Shown here: positions 11,212 to 22,179 of the stretch, piece after piece
Layout of the letters: each line of letters starts with the position of its first letter
How positions within the stretch are numbered: position 1 is the first letter of the stretch
Assembly (NCBI GenBank): GCA_040954595.2
Contig: CM082586.2
Coordinates: 11,222,001 to 11,286,000 of the forward strand
Direction of reading: 5' to 3'
DNA: 64,000 bases
DNA from: Balanoglossus misakiensis
Taxonomy: Eukaryota > Hemichordata
Notes under the pieces: model-generated
What the model was told of the DNA's origin: nothing
The model's database searches: none
What the model saw: only the letters and a program-made list of their open reading frames with translations
Made by a program: the position numbers and the translations under genes

Positions 11212-12490
11212 CTGTGGAGGATAAAAAGAACACAGTGTTTTTGCAAAGGTCGGGGAACACTGGTAATGGATTTGGGAACCCCGTTAATATTCCTATAACC
11301 TCCTAATATAACCACATTGATACACCCAGGGGAACCCCGGTAAAATGACTGGGGAACTCTGGTAGACTGCCTGACCACTGTGACATTGGCCTTGTTCTGT
11401 TGTTTTAATTCGGAGTGACTGGGGTACTCCGGTAGATTTTATCTAGGTACCGCCCTTAACAAAAACACTAGAACAGAATCACAATTTGGAAGGCATGAGA
11501 GGCAAATACCATTTAAGGATGTACACGCACAACATAAACTGATAAACAGTGCATGTGTGTCTGTTCCTGAAAGGATTACATCGATAATTGCCAGAAAACA
11601 AACTTCTACTATTGTCTTTTTCACGAAATTTTACACATAGCTCAGTCAAGTAAACGTAAATTCATTGGTCAAAAAAAATTATGTGGTCACCAAGCTCTAT
11701 TATGAGATAAATTGCGTTAAAATCTTCGCCCATAGACAAACCATTGGTGAAAAATGCTGAGACAGCAAATTTCTTCTATTATCAACTAAATTCATGGCTC
11801 TGTATTTTTTTTAAAAAGGGCAATGACCCCTACAATTTTTAACGAATTCTCATTATACATACACAGCATAATCCAAAAATCCACAATTAAAAGAATGACA
11901 ATACTTTCAACGTGTATAATACCAGCATACACCTGTTTCAAGTCCAGTGTCCTAATACACCATCATCATGAATTGGAACTCAAAGCAAGGCCAATGAGCA
12001 AACCCAGATTGACAACTCATTACACCAGCAAAGTGGTTTCTTTATGGAAGTGGTGGTACCAATAAATACTTTATTCAAGGTAAGAATTTCTTATTGTAGC
12101 AGTATTTTCATTTCCATTCATGTTTTAAAGGCCTTTTTTGTAGATTCTGAGTTTCTATGCCAGACAAAGTATGATTATTTTTCCACTAATGCAGCCTGAA
12201 TTAAAGTCAACATTTTTCACCATAGGTCTTTCTATGTTATTTTTCTATAGGCATGGACACATTTAAGTTTATCTCAAAACTGAGCACAGTGGTGAGCCTA
12301 CAACTTATATGAATCACTCAATTTAATTTCATTTGGATGAGTTATGAGTGAAACTTCTTAAAATTACAATAGTAGAAAAGGGTTTTCTATCAATTCTTAA
12401 TGTTATCCTATGGGAAGAAACACATTCCATGAGCTCATACATGTAGTGTGTGCCATTCTTAACCCTTTCAGTATTATATGAATCAGATAT
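11212..12490 (-). other. Probable intron of the UBE2J1-like gene, with dispersed repeats
   Basis: The upstream UBC-fold exons are not visible here. Positions 11235-11450 contain several imperfect copies of a GGGGAACCCCGGTA-like word. Positions 11590-11790 are a reverse-complement match to 26281-26440 (shared AATGGTTTGTCTATGG and GAGCTATGTGTAAAATTTC). Positions 12230-12440 are a more diverged copy of the same family. No coding signal is seen. Confidence 0.35.
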
Positions 12491-12710
12491 AGAAGCTTGT
12501 TCAACGTCCCGTTGCGGCCAAGCCAATCAGATTGCACGTTATGTCAATCAAAACTGAAGGATACCTAAAGTTCTCTATAAGGCACCGTCTGATTGGTTTA
12601 CTAGAGTTTTCAACGGGAGCTTCTATGGGAGTTGGTCAGATGTAGTGTGAGGCGACAGTACAAGAATACCGTACTGCGAAGTAAAAGACGTCGCCGTACC
12701 CTACATCTGA
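12491..12710. repeat. Two adjacent short inverted repeats
   Basis: The first pair is 12491-12531 with 12585-12626 (GAAGCTTGTTCAACGTCCCGTTG against CAACGGGAGCTTC, and CCAATCAGA against TCTGATTGG). The second is 12636-12656 (TCAGATGTAGTGTGAGGCGAC) with 12690-12710 (GTCGCCGTACCCTACATCTGA). They are probably the remains of a small foldback element. Confidence 0.45.
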
Positions 12711-13546
12711 TTTTAATCAGATTGTATGCACACATAAGCTGGTTTAGAATACTGATAAACCCTGATGAAACAATCTCAGTAAAATATATACAGATGAGAA
12801 TGAGAATGCAGTTAAAGTTAAATATACATTCGTTGTATCTTTTGGCTTTATTTCCAGTATTTTTGTTCTATGTAGCAAATGCGATTTCATGTTCTACTCC
12901 ACACAGATTGTTACTTGTCAGCACAGAATGTATGTGTATAATGGCCATTGTCATTGTTGACAATAATTCATGGATTCTAGTCTGGACTTAAATTCCAATT
13001 TGGCACAATAACAATGCTGACCATACACATATATGTTTCATCATGTTTCGGGAATTTGCACAAGAAACTGCTAAACAAAGATACTGAAAACATAGGAAAA
13101 AGGTAAAGGTAATGGAGCTTTAATTACAATTCACACTGTATACAAAATCCATGTAAAAATTCAAAATACTGGATTTGTCAGCTTCAACTGATATGGGGGT
13201 CACACAAGAAATTGCTAAAACGTCTCAGATCAAATACTGGCATAAATTATTATTGGTGAATGGTTTAAGTGGTCCTGAATCTTCTCAGATTTGAGACACG
13301 TCTCTTACCAGGTTCACACAGGGTAAAATTTGAGACACTATTAGTCTATGGTAAACACAGAGCGTTAATACTTTGGGGGGGGGGGGGTTAGCTGGGCAGG
13401 CCCGCCCTCCTTTATTTTTTGCCACCCTGCTATCTTACGCGCCGCCCTGCTTTCTTTTCATTCCCGCCTTGGTAAATATTTATTGTTTCTGGTGCACGCT
13501 CCCGCATGCGGCTGGCATTTGAGAGAATGATATTTATTCAGTTTAG
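12711..13546. other. Gene-poor stretch before the hAT relic
   Basis: No gene is supported. It contains the inverted partner (13308-13369) of 9412-9475 and a G13 run at about 13375-13387. The last bases (TTATTCAGTTTAG) form a plausible acceptor for the exon starting at 13547. Confidence 0.35.
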
Positions 13547-14638
13547 GGATGTTTTGTCGCCTTTGTACAAAACACAAGCAGAAGGCCAAGTGCGGAGGGA
13601 CTTGGGTTACAACATCTCCATGTACATGTACCACCCTTCGCGAAGACAAACTCAAGCAGCATGAAGAGACGATTATCGACCGGGCGGCAATGCAGCTTGA
13701 CGCCGAGGCAGCAGTTATCGAGAACAGCAGCGGTCTTGTGGCTGCATTTGACAAGGTCATCACCTTTGAGACGCAAGCCTTCATGCATCGGCGTCCTACG
13801 ATGCATGTATTTTCTCATGCACAGAGAATTGCCGCACACCACCAACTTCATCCATGTTTTGGAATTGGCAAAGTCCCTCGGGTGTTCATTCCTTGGTACT
13901 CTCAGCAGTGATGACCACAACTATAATGGTTTATTGCATTGGTAAGTAGGTCTACTGATTTTTGTGCAGATCTAAATTGTAGGCAATGTAGTAACATTTA
14001 TTTAAACCTGGTTGTTTTCAAGAAAGGATCACTGTTTAAGCAATAGTGTTACACTCAATAAAGAATAATTACTGTACAAATTACTGTGAATTTTGATAAG
14101 TTTAATCTGAAGAGTAATTTTCATTTATTTCATTTTTCAGGCAAAGTCATCCGTGATGAGATTTTAGAGAAGATGAAAGGAAGTAACTTCTATTCACTGT
14201 TAATAGATGAAAACAACTAATGTGGCTGTATTGAAGCAATTAATCATCTATTCCAAGTACACCTTGAAGTCTGGGAAGTCAGTTGTGTCTTTCCTTGGAG
14301 TTAAAGAAGTAAGTGGAAAGTTTTTCAATTTTTAAGTCTACACTGAATTAAAAACATACGATTAAACATGTTTTTGAGTGACCTCATTTAATTGATTTTG
14401 CTGACTAGTTATTTCAGGTGAGACAAACATTGAGTTGTACATTGCATGTGTTAACATCAAGGTTTTATTTTCACTGTTTTAGGTTGGTGATGGCAGAGCA
14501 GACACCATTGCACAGTCAGTGAAAGAGTTTTCTTCAGAGAATGGTATTGTCTTAAGAGATCGTCTGTCTGCTTTGGGCAGTGATGGTGCTCCTGTTATGC
14601 TAGGACAGAAAGGAGGGGTGGCTACCAAACTAAAAGAA
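13547..14638 (+). pseudogene. hAT-transposase-derived gene, three exons, frameshifted
   Basis: Three splice-bounded exons are visible: 13547-13941, 14141-14308 and 14483-14638. The acceptors are GTTTAG, TTTTTCAG and TGTTTTAG; the donors are GTAAGT, GTAAGT and GTGAGT. The first exon starts MFCRLCTKHKQKAK, a zinc-binding-like C-x2-C start, followed by WVTTSPCTCTTLREDKLKQH. It continues in another frame as CMYFLMHRELPHTTNF and LELAKSLGCSFLG. The second reads KVIRDEILEKMKGSNFYSLL-IDE and then TNVAVLKQLIIYSKYTL. The third reads VGDGRADTIAQSV and LGSDGAPVMLGQKGGV. These are hallmarks of the hAT-derived proteins related to ZNF862/KIAA1586/C17orf113. At least three frame changes (near 13788, across the first junction, and an extra A near 14211) argue for decay. 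No C-terminal dimerisation region is seen. A young duplicate with sequencing errors is less likely. Confidence 0.6.
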
Positions 14639-14724
14639 GTGAGTGAAATTTTGAGTTGTGAAGACATTGTGATTTTGTAAGTTTTTAGTTGGTGTCTTTA
14701 TATCGTGACAATAATAATAGTAAT

Positions 14725-15447
14725 AATTAAAGCTACAAGCAGCATTGAATGGGCCCAAGCATAGAGATAATAACCATTAGACTCCATTCAGGGTTGTACC
14801 ATTCAATTGCGTAGGCTGTATTTGCTCTGGATGTGGAGATATGGGGAAGTAGGCAACCACCCGAAATGGATGTCCTACAAGTACAAACACAACAACCACA
14901 AGTGAACTTCTACGTTATGTAAGGACTTCAGTTAAGTACTTCAAAGGTCAGCTGAGGGTACCCAAAAATTGGGCCAAAAATTTGGATTCCTATTTGGTTC
15001 ATATTCAAGACAACGGAAAATTCTCGCCCTTTGGGTTTTTAAAATTAGGTATGGCCATAATAATGAGTTACGCAAGTAAGTTACAGGTGGCCCTAGGAAT
15101 TTAGCATTTCATGACGGTCCTACCCTACCCCTCCAAACACGTGGCTATATATGATGTGCATGCTAACATATGGAAAGCAGGTCAATGGACACCTGAGGTC
15201 ATTCAAAAATTTGACAGAAAAATTTCATTCCTGTTTATGTCTTGTGCAACAAATCCTACATTTGCAGCCCTTTCACTTTGCCTAACATTAGGTATGCACG
15301 TAATACATGAATCAAGCAGGTGTCAAAGGTATCCCCCTGTATTTGGCATTTCATGATAGTTTCATCCCTCCAAATACCAAAGATGCACCTGTACAACGGG
15401 ATGAGATATGGCACTCTATGACAGAGGTCATCCAAATCACCTTATAC
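14725..15447. repeat. Degenerate ~239-bp repeat family, left part
   Basis: This matches, with divergence, the tandem units at 40643-41560. Shared parts include GCTCTGGATG..GAGATATGG, the GGTCACCTGAGGTCA-like block, CCTAACATTAGGTATGCAC and GCAGGTGTCAAAGG. The 5' part (AGCTACAAGCAGCATTGAATGGGCCCAAGC) matches the start of the insertion at 40490. It is therefore another copy of the same non-autonomous element family, interrupted by the LINE at 15448-16302. The open frames inside it are not protein-like. Confidence 0.6.
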
Positions 15448-16302
15448 ATCAATCAATCAATCAATCAGAGAAATTTGTATAGCGCCAGTATCTATAACAA
15501 GTGTCATACTCAAAGGCGCTTGTGCTCATTGGCCCACACCATATGCTCTTGCGAAATAATGCGTCTTCAGTCTTTTCTTAAAGATACTCAAACTTGGAGC
15601 TTGACGAATGTTCCACAGTTTCGTTGCAGCATGAGAGAATGCTCGGCCACCGTATGAAGAACGTTTGTACATTGTAGTGCATAAAAGGCTCTTATTAGCT
15701 GAACGAAGCCTGCGACCAGGAGAATATGTCCGAATGAGATCGCGGATATAGTTCGGAGCGAGATTATTTAAGGCTTTGTATGTGAGCAGATTTATTTTAT
15801 ACTCTATCCTGTGGCGAACTGGTAACCAATGAAGAAGTTGAAGAACTGGCGTTATATGGGCAGACTTCCTGGACCGAGTTATGATTCTTGCAGCTGTATT
15901 TTGTGTGCGTTGTAGAAGGTTCAGACTGCGTTCTGGTATACCATACAGTAATGCATTACCATAGTCGAGTTTCGCTGCCAAAATAGCATGAATCACTGTT
16001 TGACATGTTGCTTTGTTAAGAAATTTCCTGATTTGTCCGACACGGCGAAAGTGGTAATATATTGATTGACAAGTTTTCTTGATGTGATCTTTATACATGT
16101 GCGTATTGTCGAATATTACACCAATATTGCGAGCTGATTTAACGACGGGAACAGAGCTTGAACCAATGGTAATCTTGTCAATAGCATCAGCAGAGTGATG
16201 AAATTGTGAACGAATAAGTAGAATCTCAGTTTTTGGAGTCGTTGAGTTGAAGCTTGTTTTGGGTCATCCAGTCCTTAAGATCACGGATACAGGCCTCAAT
16301 GG
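15448..16302 (-). pseudogene. L2/CR1-like LINE, truncated 3' end with C-terminal RT half
   Basis: The minus-strand frame from 16098 to 15526 (190 aa) has the conserved end of CR1/L2-type reverse transcriptases: AKLDYGNALLYGIP, LQRTQNTAARIITR, HITPVLQLLHWLPVRHRIEYK, ALNNLAPNYIRDLI, AFSHAATKLWN and the terminal LSIFKKRLKTHYF. Upstream in another frame, 16302-16098 continues the same protein (DLKDWMTQNKLQLN, KTEILL); a single extra A near 16250 separates them. The 3' end is (TTGA)n-like (ATCAATCAATC on the plus strand at 15448-15468), typical of such LINEs. The endonuclease and YADD core are missing, so this is a 5'-truncated dead copy. It was inserted into the ~239-bp repeat between GAGGTCATCCAAA and ATTTGGGCAAAAA. 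Confidence 0.8.
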
Positions 16303-16740
16303 ACATTTGGGCAAAAACCAACTGACACTTACATTCGTCCCTGTGGAACAAAAACCACACCTATCGCCCTGTTGGTTAGTGTCTAATTAAATGTACAAAA
16401 TCAATGACTTAGGCAGGTGCAACAGACGACCCCGCCTTTGGTATATCATTATGGTCCCATCCGTATATGCCCCCCCCCCTCCCAAGCCAAAGCTGCATGC
16501 ATCTGCTGTGGATGCTCACTAAGCAAAAGTAGGTGAAAGGTCACATAAGGTCGCCCACAACTTGACGGGAAAATCGGACTTCATATTGATCCATGTGCAA
16601 CAAATAGCACGCTACCACCCCTTTCATTGACCCCACAATTACGCATGCACATAATTATTGAGTTATGCAGGTGTCACAGGTGACACCCGAATCGGGTGTA
16701 TTATTTTAGTCCCATACAGCTGCATGTAGCTGCGTGCCGT
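16303..16740. repeat. Degenerate ~239-bp repeat family, right part
   Basis: This continues the unit interrupted at 15448. ATTTGGGCAAAAACCA, GTGGAACAAAAACCACACCT, TAGCCCTGTTGGTTAG-like, and TGCACATAATTATTGAGTTATGCAGGTGTCACAGGTGACACC-like blocks occur in the order seen at 40643-41560. No coding content. Confidence 0.55.
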
Positions 16741-16889
16741 TACGGGCGACCTGATAACCCACACGGCCACCTGCGGGCCGACCCCCATACTGAACGTCCA
16801 GTTGCAACATCAGGACTGAAGTAGGAACTTTTGAACGGCAACGAAGCCTGATCTCTGATTATTGCTGGTACCATACTCCTGTCGTGCAA

Positions 16890-17013
16890 GAAAATCACTG
16901 GTCTGCTGACGTATTTCAGCCAATTTCCCAAACTACTATCCACTACATGTGACTACAATGCTAATGAAACCTCCCACAACATTAGCGACTTAGGGTCAAA
17001 GTCCACTGTTTTA
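16890..17013. repeat. Direct repeat flanking the split LINE, copy 1
   Basis: A 124-bp segment (AATCACTGGTCTGCTGACGT...CAACATTAGCGACTTAGGGTCAAAGTCC) is matched with moderate divergence by 24537-24660 in the same orientation. Together they bracket the whole nested LINE block, and copy 1 contributes the last, non-RT-like residues of the minus-strand open frame that ends at 16953. Confidence 0.6.
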
Positions 17014-17627
17014 AATTTTTTCATCGGTTTTACTTTAAAGGATGCCCACAAACTGCAACAGTAAATATTACTACAATATGCCAAAAATAAAACTTTCTTC
17101 ACATCTTGACTAAAATGTTGAAAATGTCTCAATAGCATGTTTGCTCTAACACAAAATGCTCTTCTCTGTCGTTCAATATCTTCATTATCACAACCCTCAC
17201 AAGATATAACATGGCCCAGATAGGTGTGTACAGATACAAACTTTAAAGTGATGTCATTAAGTTTAACCGAAGGAATTCTTTGAACGCTCATATTCTTCCC
17301 ATTAAAAAGCATGCACACAGTTTTACTAGAATTATAAATTATATCATAATCCTTGCCATAAATTTCACAAATTCTAAGAAGACGGTGTAGACCCTTAATA
17401 CTTGGACTGAGTAGAGTCATGTCGTCAGCGTAACCTAAAGTGTTAGCGCTGACACCACACATGGTACAGCCAACTTTGGCTTTACAGAGTGCATTGATAA
17501 GATCATCAATGTAGACATTAAAAAGATAGGGAGAGAGTACTCCCCCTTGTCTTACACCGTTAGAAACAGAAAACAACTCTGAGGTTTCATTACCCCACAA
17601 CACAGTAAACAATTGATTTCTGTACCA
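17014..17627 (-). pseudogene. LINE reverse transcriptase, C-terminal part (split element)
   Basis: The minus-strand frame from 17612 carries the core RT motifs: NGVRQGGVLSPYLFNVYIDDL, and then LGYADDMTLLSPS with the catalytic YADD. Further on are KTVCMLFN, LNDITLKFVSVHTYLGHVIS and AFCVRANMLLRHF, as in the thumb region of APE-type non-LTR elements. Upstream, the reading frame resumes on the far side of a 584-bp MITE (17628-18211). The tail beyond about 17013 is not RT but the flanking direct repeat. The element is dead: it is broken by two insertions, lacks a clear 3' end and contains frame changes. Confidence 0.85.
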
Positions 17628-18211
17628 TTAAAGGTCACATGTCATGCTTTGGAAAGTTTTCATTTTTCCACGTCAAAAGCTCACCTAGGGTACCTGTCTA
17701 TGCATTGCCTATTGTGTCGGTTCCGAAAAATGTGCACGAATGCCGGAATTTGCCACCTTTTTTCATGCCTGTGATCGGGGAGCCACTTCGCACTCGAGCC
17801 AGGCGAAGGTATTTGCATATGGACAAACAAGTACACTATGTCGTAGTGTACCATTCTGTTTACAGTAAAGTGTAATTATCGGTCCATGAGTAATTAAGTC
17901 CACAGACAAAGATAAGCTATATAAACAGTGTTCAAAGCAAAGGAAGCCCTTGCCTCACATTGCAGGCAGAGGATTTACAAAGGTGTGAAAGACTATTTGT
18001 CCACATCAAGATAAGTCTTCGGCTTAACTTCGAAAAGCCAAAAAAAATCGACTGAGTTGGGTTAGGGGTACACGCCCACCCGCCACTTTTACTTGCTTGT
18101 TATCTAAGCACAAGGGGCAAAACGCATTGCAAGATAGTAACATACGTTAACTTCAAGACCCAAATAGTGATTTTACGCGTGGTTGTATAGGGCATGGCAT
18201 GGGACCTTTAA
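17628..18211. mobile_element. 584-bp TTAA-flanked MITE inside LINE RT
   Basis: Both edges are TTAA (17628-17631 and 18208-18211). Just inside are imperfect TIRs: AGGTCACATGTCATGC at the left, and GCATGGCATGGGACCT at the right (14 of 16 pair). Removing it brings RT residues ...VRILY and WYRNQLFTVLW together, separated only by a stop codon made by the TTAA. TTAA target duplication is known for piggyBac and some other cut-and-paste superfamilies. No transposase is present. Confidence 0.65.
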
Positions 18212-19302
18212 TATAAAATTCGTACAGCATACAAGGGAACATTCCTGTCGATGAGCTTGTTAATCAGTTTAAAGTGATTAACTCTGTCAAAAGCTTTTGA
18301 AGCATCCAGAAAACAAGTAAACACTGGTCTTCCATTGCTGGTGTAGTAGCTAATGATTTCTTTAAATGCAAATAAACACAGGTCAGTTGAATGTTCTCGC
18401 TTGAAACCAAATTGTAAATAATGAGAGATAAGAAACTCCTCACAACGAGAAAGTAAAATAGGCTCAAAAACTTTAGAGAAAACAGTTGCTAGTGCTATCG
18501 GCCGGTAGTTACTGGCATCACTACAAAGCTTAGTTTTATCCTTAATTGGAACTAAAATAACTTTGATAGCCTCAGTTTGCAGGTAACCATGAACAATCAA
18601 GTCAAAATGGGTAAAATAGAGGAGTCTGAGAATTTGAGGTGCTCAGCTGAAATATTGTCAATGCCAGCTGTCTTATCGTCAGGTAACTTATGTATAGCAG
18701 AAATTACTTCTTCTTCAGAAACATACATATCAGAAGAAAATTTAACATACTTCATTTTCTCCTCGATGTCATTTTTACCAGTCTGAGCCTGGACAGAATT
18801 CAAAATATCACTGAAATGCTTGTGCCACATAATTGCAATTTCACTCTCACCAGTCGCTCCACCTACAGTGTCAGAAAGCGGCATTTTTCTGCTAGTTTGC
18901 TTTCTGACTTCCTTCCAGAAGTCGTTCTGTTTGTGGCAGCGTAAATTGTCAGCCATCTTGTCAGCCCTATTTTGATTCTCAATCTTTTTACAAGCACGTA
19001 AAGCATACTTAAAACGAGCTCTGGAAGATTTCGTGGTTTCAAAAAGCGGGCCTTGTTAAGGTTTACCCCCATTAACCCATAATAAAAACATGGAACGGGC
19101 ATAGTCGTGACTTTCTTTTACAAAATCGTTCCAGCCAGGCACAACATGAACTTTCTGGTGAAACTTACGCCTAATGGTATCTTTTGCAGCACAATTCAAT
19201 GCGTCCACAACACTACTATAACAAGTATCAATTGCCTGTAAATGCGAAGGGTATGTACAGTTCACATTAGTGCAGAATAACTCTTCGGATATATTAATCT
19301 AA
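18212..19302 (-). pseudogene. LINE reverse transcriptase, N-terminal part and linker
   Basis: Minus-strand frames 18600-18212, 18956-18597 and 19265-19056 read in order as one LINE ORF2. First comes the linker between endonuclease and RT (VPGWNDFVKESHDYARSMFL, then a DFWKEVRK helix and IAIMWHKHFSDILN). Then comes the RT start: EEEVISAIHKLPDDKTAGIDNI, NYRPIALATVFSKVFEPILL, FGFKREHSTDLC and the first catalytic region VFTCFLDASKAFDRVNH. Two frame changes are needed (near 18597 and near 19056). At 19302 the ORF is interrupted by the 4.9-kb TIR element and resumes at 24211. Confidence 0.85.
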
Positions 19303-19594
19303 CAGTATAGAAAACATTTTCCAATTTCCGAAAAGTAGCCGTTTTTTAAACTTTTTTCAAGGAAATTAGTGTTTTGTTCACGATACAATGAATTTCGATA
19401 TTTTTCTATGATTATTTTCAAGATGTTTGCCAGTGTGCAGAAAGAAAGTAATAAACTGTGAAATTTCCATAGAAATAATGAAGGAGCCATCTTTGGGTTG
19501 TATGGATTTGAATATTTCATTGGAAAAAACTAATAACTAAATTATGAATTCAATTAATAGTACAATTTGCAAAAATTGCTAGTCACTCCAGAAG

Positions 19595-20150
19595 GGTCAG
19601 TGCTTGGAAATGTGAGAGCCTGGAAATTTCCAAACACTGACAAGGGTCAGTGGTCGGAAATTTCCAGACACTCAGGGAATGTGAAAGCCTGGAAATTTCC
19701 AAGCACTGACAAGGGTCAATGGTCGGAAATTTCCAGACACTCAGGGAATAGGAGAGCCTGGAAATTTCCAAGCACTGACAAGGGTCAGTGGTCGGAAATT
19801 TCCAGACACTCAGGGAATGTGAGAGCTTAGAAATTTCCAAGCACTGACAAGGGTCAGTGGTCGGAAATTTCCAGACACTCAGGGAATGTGAGAGCCTGGA
19901 AATTTCCAAGCACTGACAAGGGTCAGTGGTCGGAAATTTCCAGACACTCAGGGAATGTGAGAGCTTAGAAATTTCCAAGCACTGACAAGGGTCAGTGGTC
20001 GGAAATTTCCAGACACTCAGGGAATGTGAGAGCCTAGAAATTTCCAAGCACTGACAGGGTTAGTGGCCGGAAATATCCAGACACTCGGGGAATGTGAGAG
20101 CCTGGAAATTTCCAAGCATTGACAGGGTCAGTGCTTGGAAATCTTGAGTT
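19595..20150 (-). repeat. 69-bp satellite array 1 (inverted orientation)
   Basis: About eight units of 69 bp run in the opposite orientation to the arrays at 21079 and 22886. Each unit contains the perfect palindrome GGAAATTTCC twice (a few degenerate), joined by AAGCACTGACAAGGGTCAGT and AGACACTCAGGGAATGTGAG linkers. Because 69 is divisible by three, the array stays open on both strands. The open frames (repeats of LSVWKFPTTDPC) are a by-product of this. Confidence 0.9.
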
Positions 20151-20592
20151 TCTCTATCATGTTTCAAATTATGGCCTTTAGGAAAACGATCTGTTGAGGA
20201 ACTTCGCCTGTGTTTATATCTTCAACCCTACGGATGAGTTTGGTCATTTGACTGCGGTGGCCTCTTTTGCTGTTTTTCTCTCTCTCTCTCTCCATGCCCG
20301 ACATCCTGGTCTCGGCACCAACAAATGTACCGCGTACACTTGGGAATAGGTTCGGAATGAAGAGAGAGGGGCGAGATGGCCAATACTTCTTTATATACAG
20401 TGGTTTGAACTGTGACATTTGGTAACACTGCATAATTCAAGAACAATAGCATTTGGTAGTTGTGAAGTTGTGACTTTGTATACAGAGTAGAAAGAACAAT
20501 TATGTCAGATAAACAATACCAATTCCCAATAAACAACTAGTGTATGGGCTAACTCAGAGGAGTTGGTAGGCGAAGCCTGTCATGAACATTGT

Positions 20593-20994
20593 GACGCTAA
20601 GGCTCCTTAGACAAACCTGGTGCGTCTGCGGTCCAGATCCGTACCAGAGCCTTTCGCCGAAATTCGATTTTATCGGGAGAATATCCTTTCCCTGTCTACT
20701 AACCGGTTATAACCGACTCCGCGATTGACTTCTTCTATCATCCGAACCGCTCGCTTTCTGAAACTTTCGTGTTTACCCATTGAGATAACCTCACTGTATT
20801 CAATATGGCGATGTCAACAGGTAAACACAAGAGAAAATCAGAAAGCGAGCAGCTCGGAAGTTAATTACATCATATTTGGAGTCATTTGTGGGTAGACGGG
20901 GGAAAGATTCCCCCTGATAAAATCGAATCTCGGCCGAAAAGCTGCTGTCCGGATCCGGATCTCAGACGAATCAGTTTTGTCCATGGAGCCTTGC
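20593..20994. repeat. ~400-bp foldback inside the TIR element, copy 1
   Basis: The arms pair over several blocks: CCGAAATTCGATTTTATC with GATAAAATCGAATCTCGG, CGCTCGCTTTCTGA with TCAGAAAGCGAGC, GTGTTTACC with GGTAAACAC, GGCTCCTTAGACAAA with TTTGTCCATGGAGCC. The loop contains ATTCAATATGGCGATGTC. It is a decayed palindromic MITE; its second copy is at about 22400-22801. Confidence 0.6.
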
Positions 20995-21078
20995 AGAGAT
21001 GTGGTGGAAGCACAGTGGTGGAAGCCGTGTATTAAACGCCGGGAGAACGCAGACCTGTATGGAGGACTACCACGACCC

Positions 21079-21870
21079 TGTCAGTGCTTGGAAATTTCAA
21101 GGCTCTCACATTCCCTGAGTGTCTGGAAATTTCCGACCACTGACCCTTGTCAGTGCTTGGAAATTTCTAAGCTCTCACATTCCCTGAGTGTCTGGAAATT
21201 TCCGACCACTGACCCTTGTCAGTGCTTGGAAATTTCAAGGCTCTCACATTCCCTGAGTGTCTGGAAATTTCCGACCACTGACCCTTGTCAGTGCTTGGAA
21301 ATTTCCAGGCTCTCACATTCCCCGAGTGTCTGGAAATTTCCGACCATTGACCCTTGTCAGTGCTTGGAAATTTCCAGGCTCTCACATTCCCTGAGTGTCT
21401 GGAAATTTCCGACCACTGACCCTTGTCAGTGCTTGGAAATTTCTAAGCTCTCACATTCCCTGAGTGTCTGGAAATTTCCGACCACTGACCCTTGTCAGTG
21501 CTTGGAAATTTCCAGGCTCTCACATTCCCTGAGTGTCTGGAAATTTCCGACCACTGACCCTTGTCAGTGCTTGGAAATTTCCAGGCTCTCACATTCCCTG
21601 AGTGTCTGGAAATTTCCGACCACTGACCCTTGTCAGTGCTTGGAAATTTCTAAGCTCTCACATTCCCTGAGTGTCTGGAAATTTCCGACCACTGACCCTT
21701 GTCAGTGCTTGGACATTTCCAGGCTCTCATATTCCCTGAGTGTCTGGAAATTTCCGACCACTGACCCTTGTTAGTGCTTGGAAATTTCTAAGCTCTCACA
21801 TTCCCTGAGTGTCTGGAAATTTCCGACCACTGACCCTTGTCAGTGCTTGGAAATTTCCAAGCTCTCACAT
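21079..21870 (+). repeat. 69-bp satellite array 2
   Basis: About 11.5 units follow with a 69-bp period (CAGTGCTTGG at 21082, 21151 and onwards). Units differ mainly at TCCAGG/TCTAAG/TCAAGG next to the first GGAAATTTC. The plus-strand open frame of 265 codons through it is a periodic artefact. Confidence 0.9.
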
Positions 21871-22179
21871 GCCACTGACTCTTTTCCAAGTATTTCAGCT
21901 GCAAAATATGGATTTGTCAATGAGCAGTGCTTATTTCCTAAAATTCATACGAAATCCAACGGATTTGTGTGATACGGATATTAATCTAACAATTCTTGTA
22001 ATAAATATTGGGTTTCAGATTTACTTTTTGATGCTATTGTTTTTTCTGGCGAAATTTTACAAACAATTCACACACTTGCAAATTTTCAATAGAAATATTA
22101 CTCATGATAAACATGGAGACAAAATTTCATTAGAAAAAAATCAAAAGGACTGTCATGTACGTGGCTTTGAAGGAGACTG

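Larger units (their letters stand above)
20373..22178. repeat. 1.8-kb direct duplication, copy 1
   Basis: This segment starts GAGATGGCCAATACTTC and ends GGCTTTGAAGGAGACT. It is repeated immediately downstream at 22180-23985 with an offset of 1,807 bp. The 265-residue and 64-residue open frames in the two copies are identical, so divergence is minimal. It contains one foldback and one satellite array. Confidence 0.9.

Noticed and set aside
10948-11298. Plus-strand 116-codon Cys/Val/Gly-rich frame
   Set aside because: It is antisense to the UBE2J1-like exon and has unnatural composition.
13458-13920. Minus-strand frames of 108 and 125 codons
   Set aside because: They are antisense to hAT exon 1, whose plus-strand frames carry the recognisable family motifs.
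16740-16943. 67-codon minus frame
   Set aside because: No family similarity; it overlaps the repeat flank and has no splice or start support.
20977-21774. 265-codon frame of CQCLEISRLSHSLSVWKFPT repeats (and its copy at 22784-23581)
   Set aside because: It is a 69-bp satellite read in an open frame; both strands are open and the unit has no protein-family match I know.
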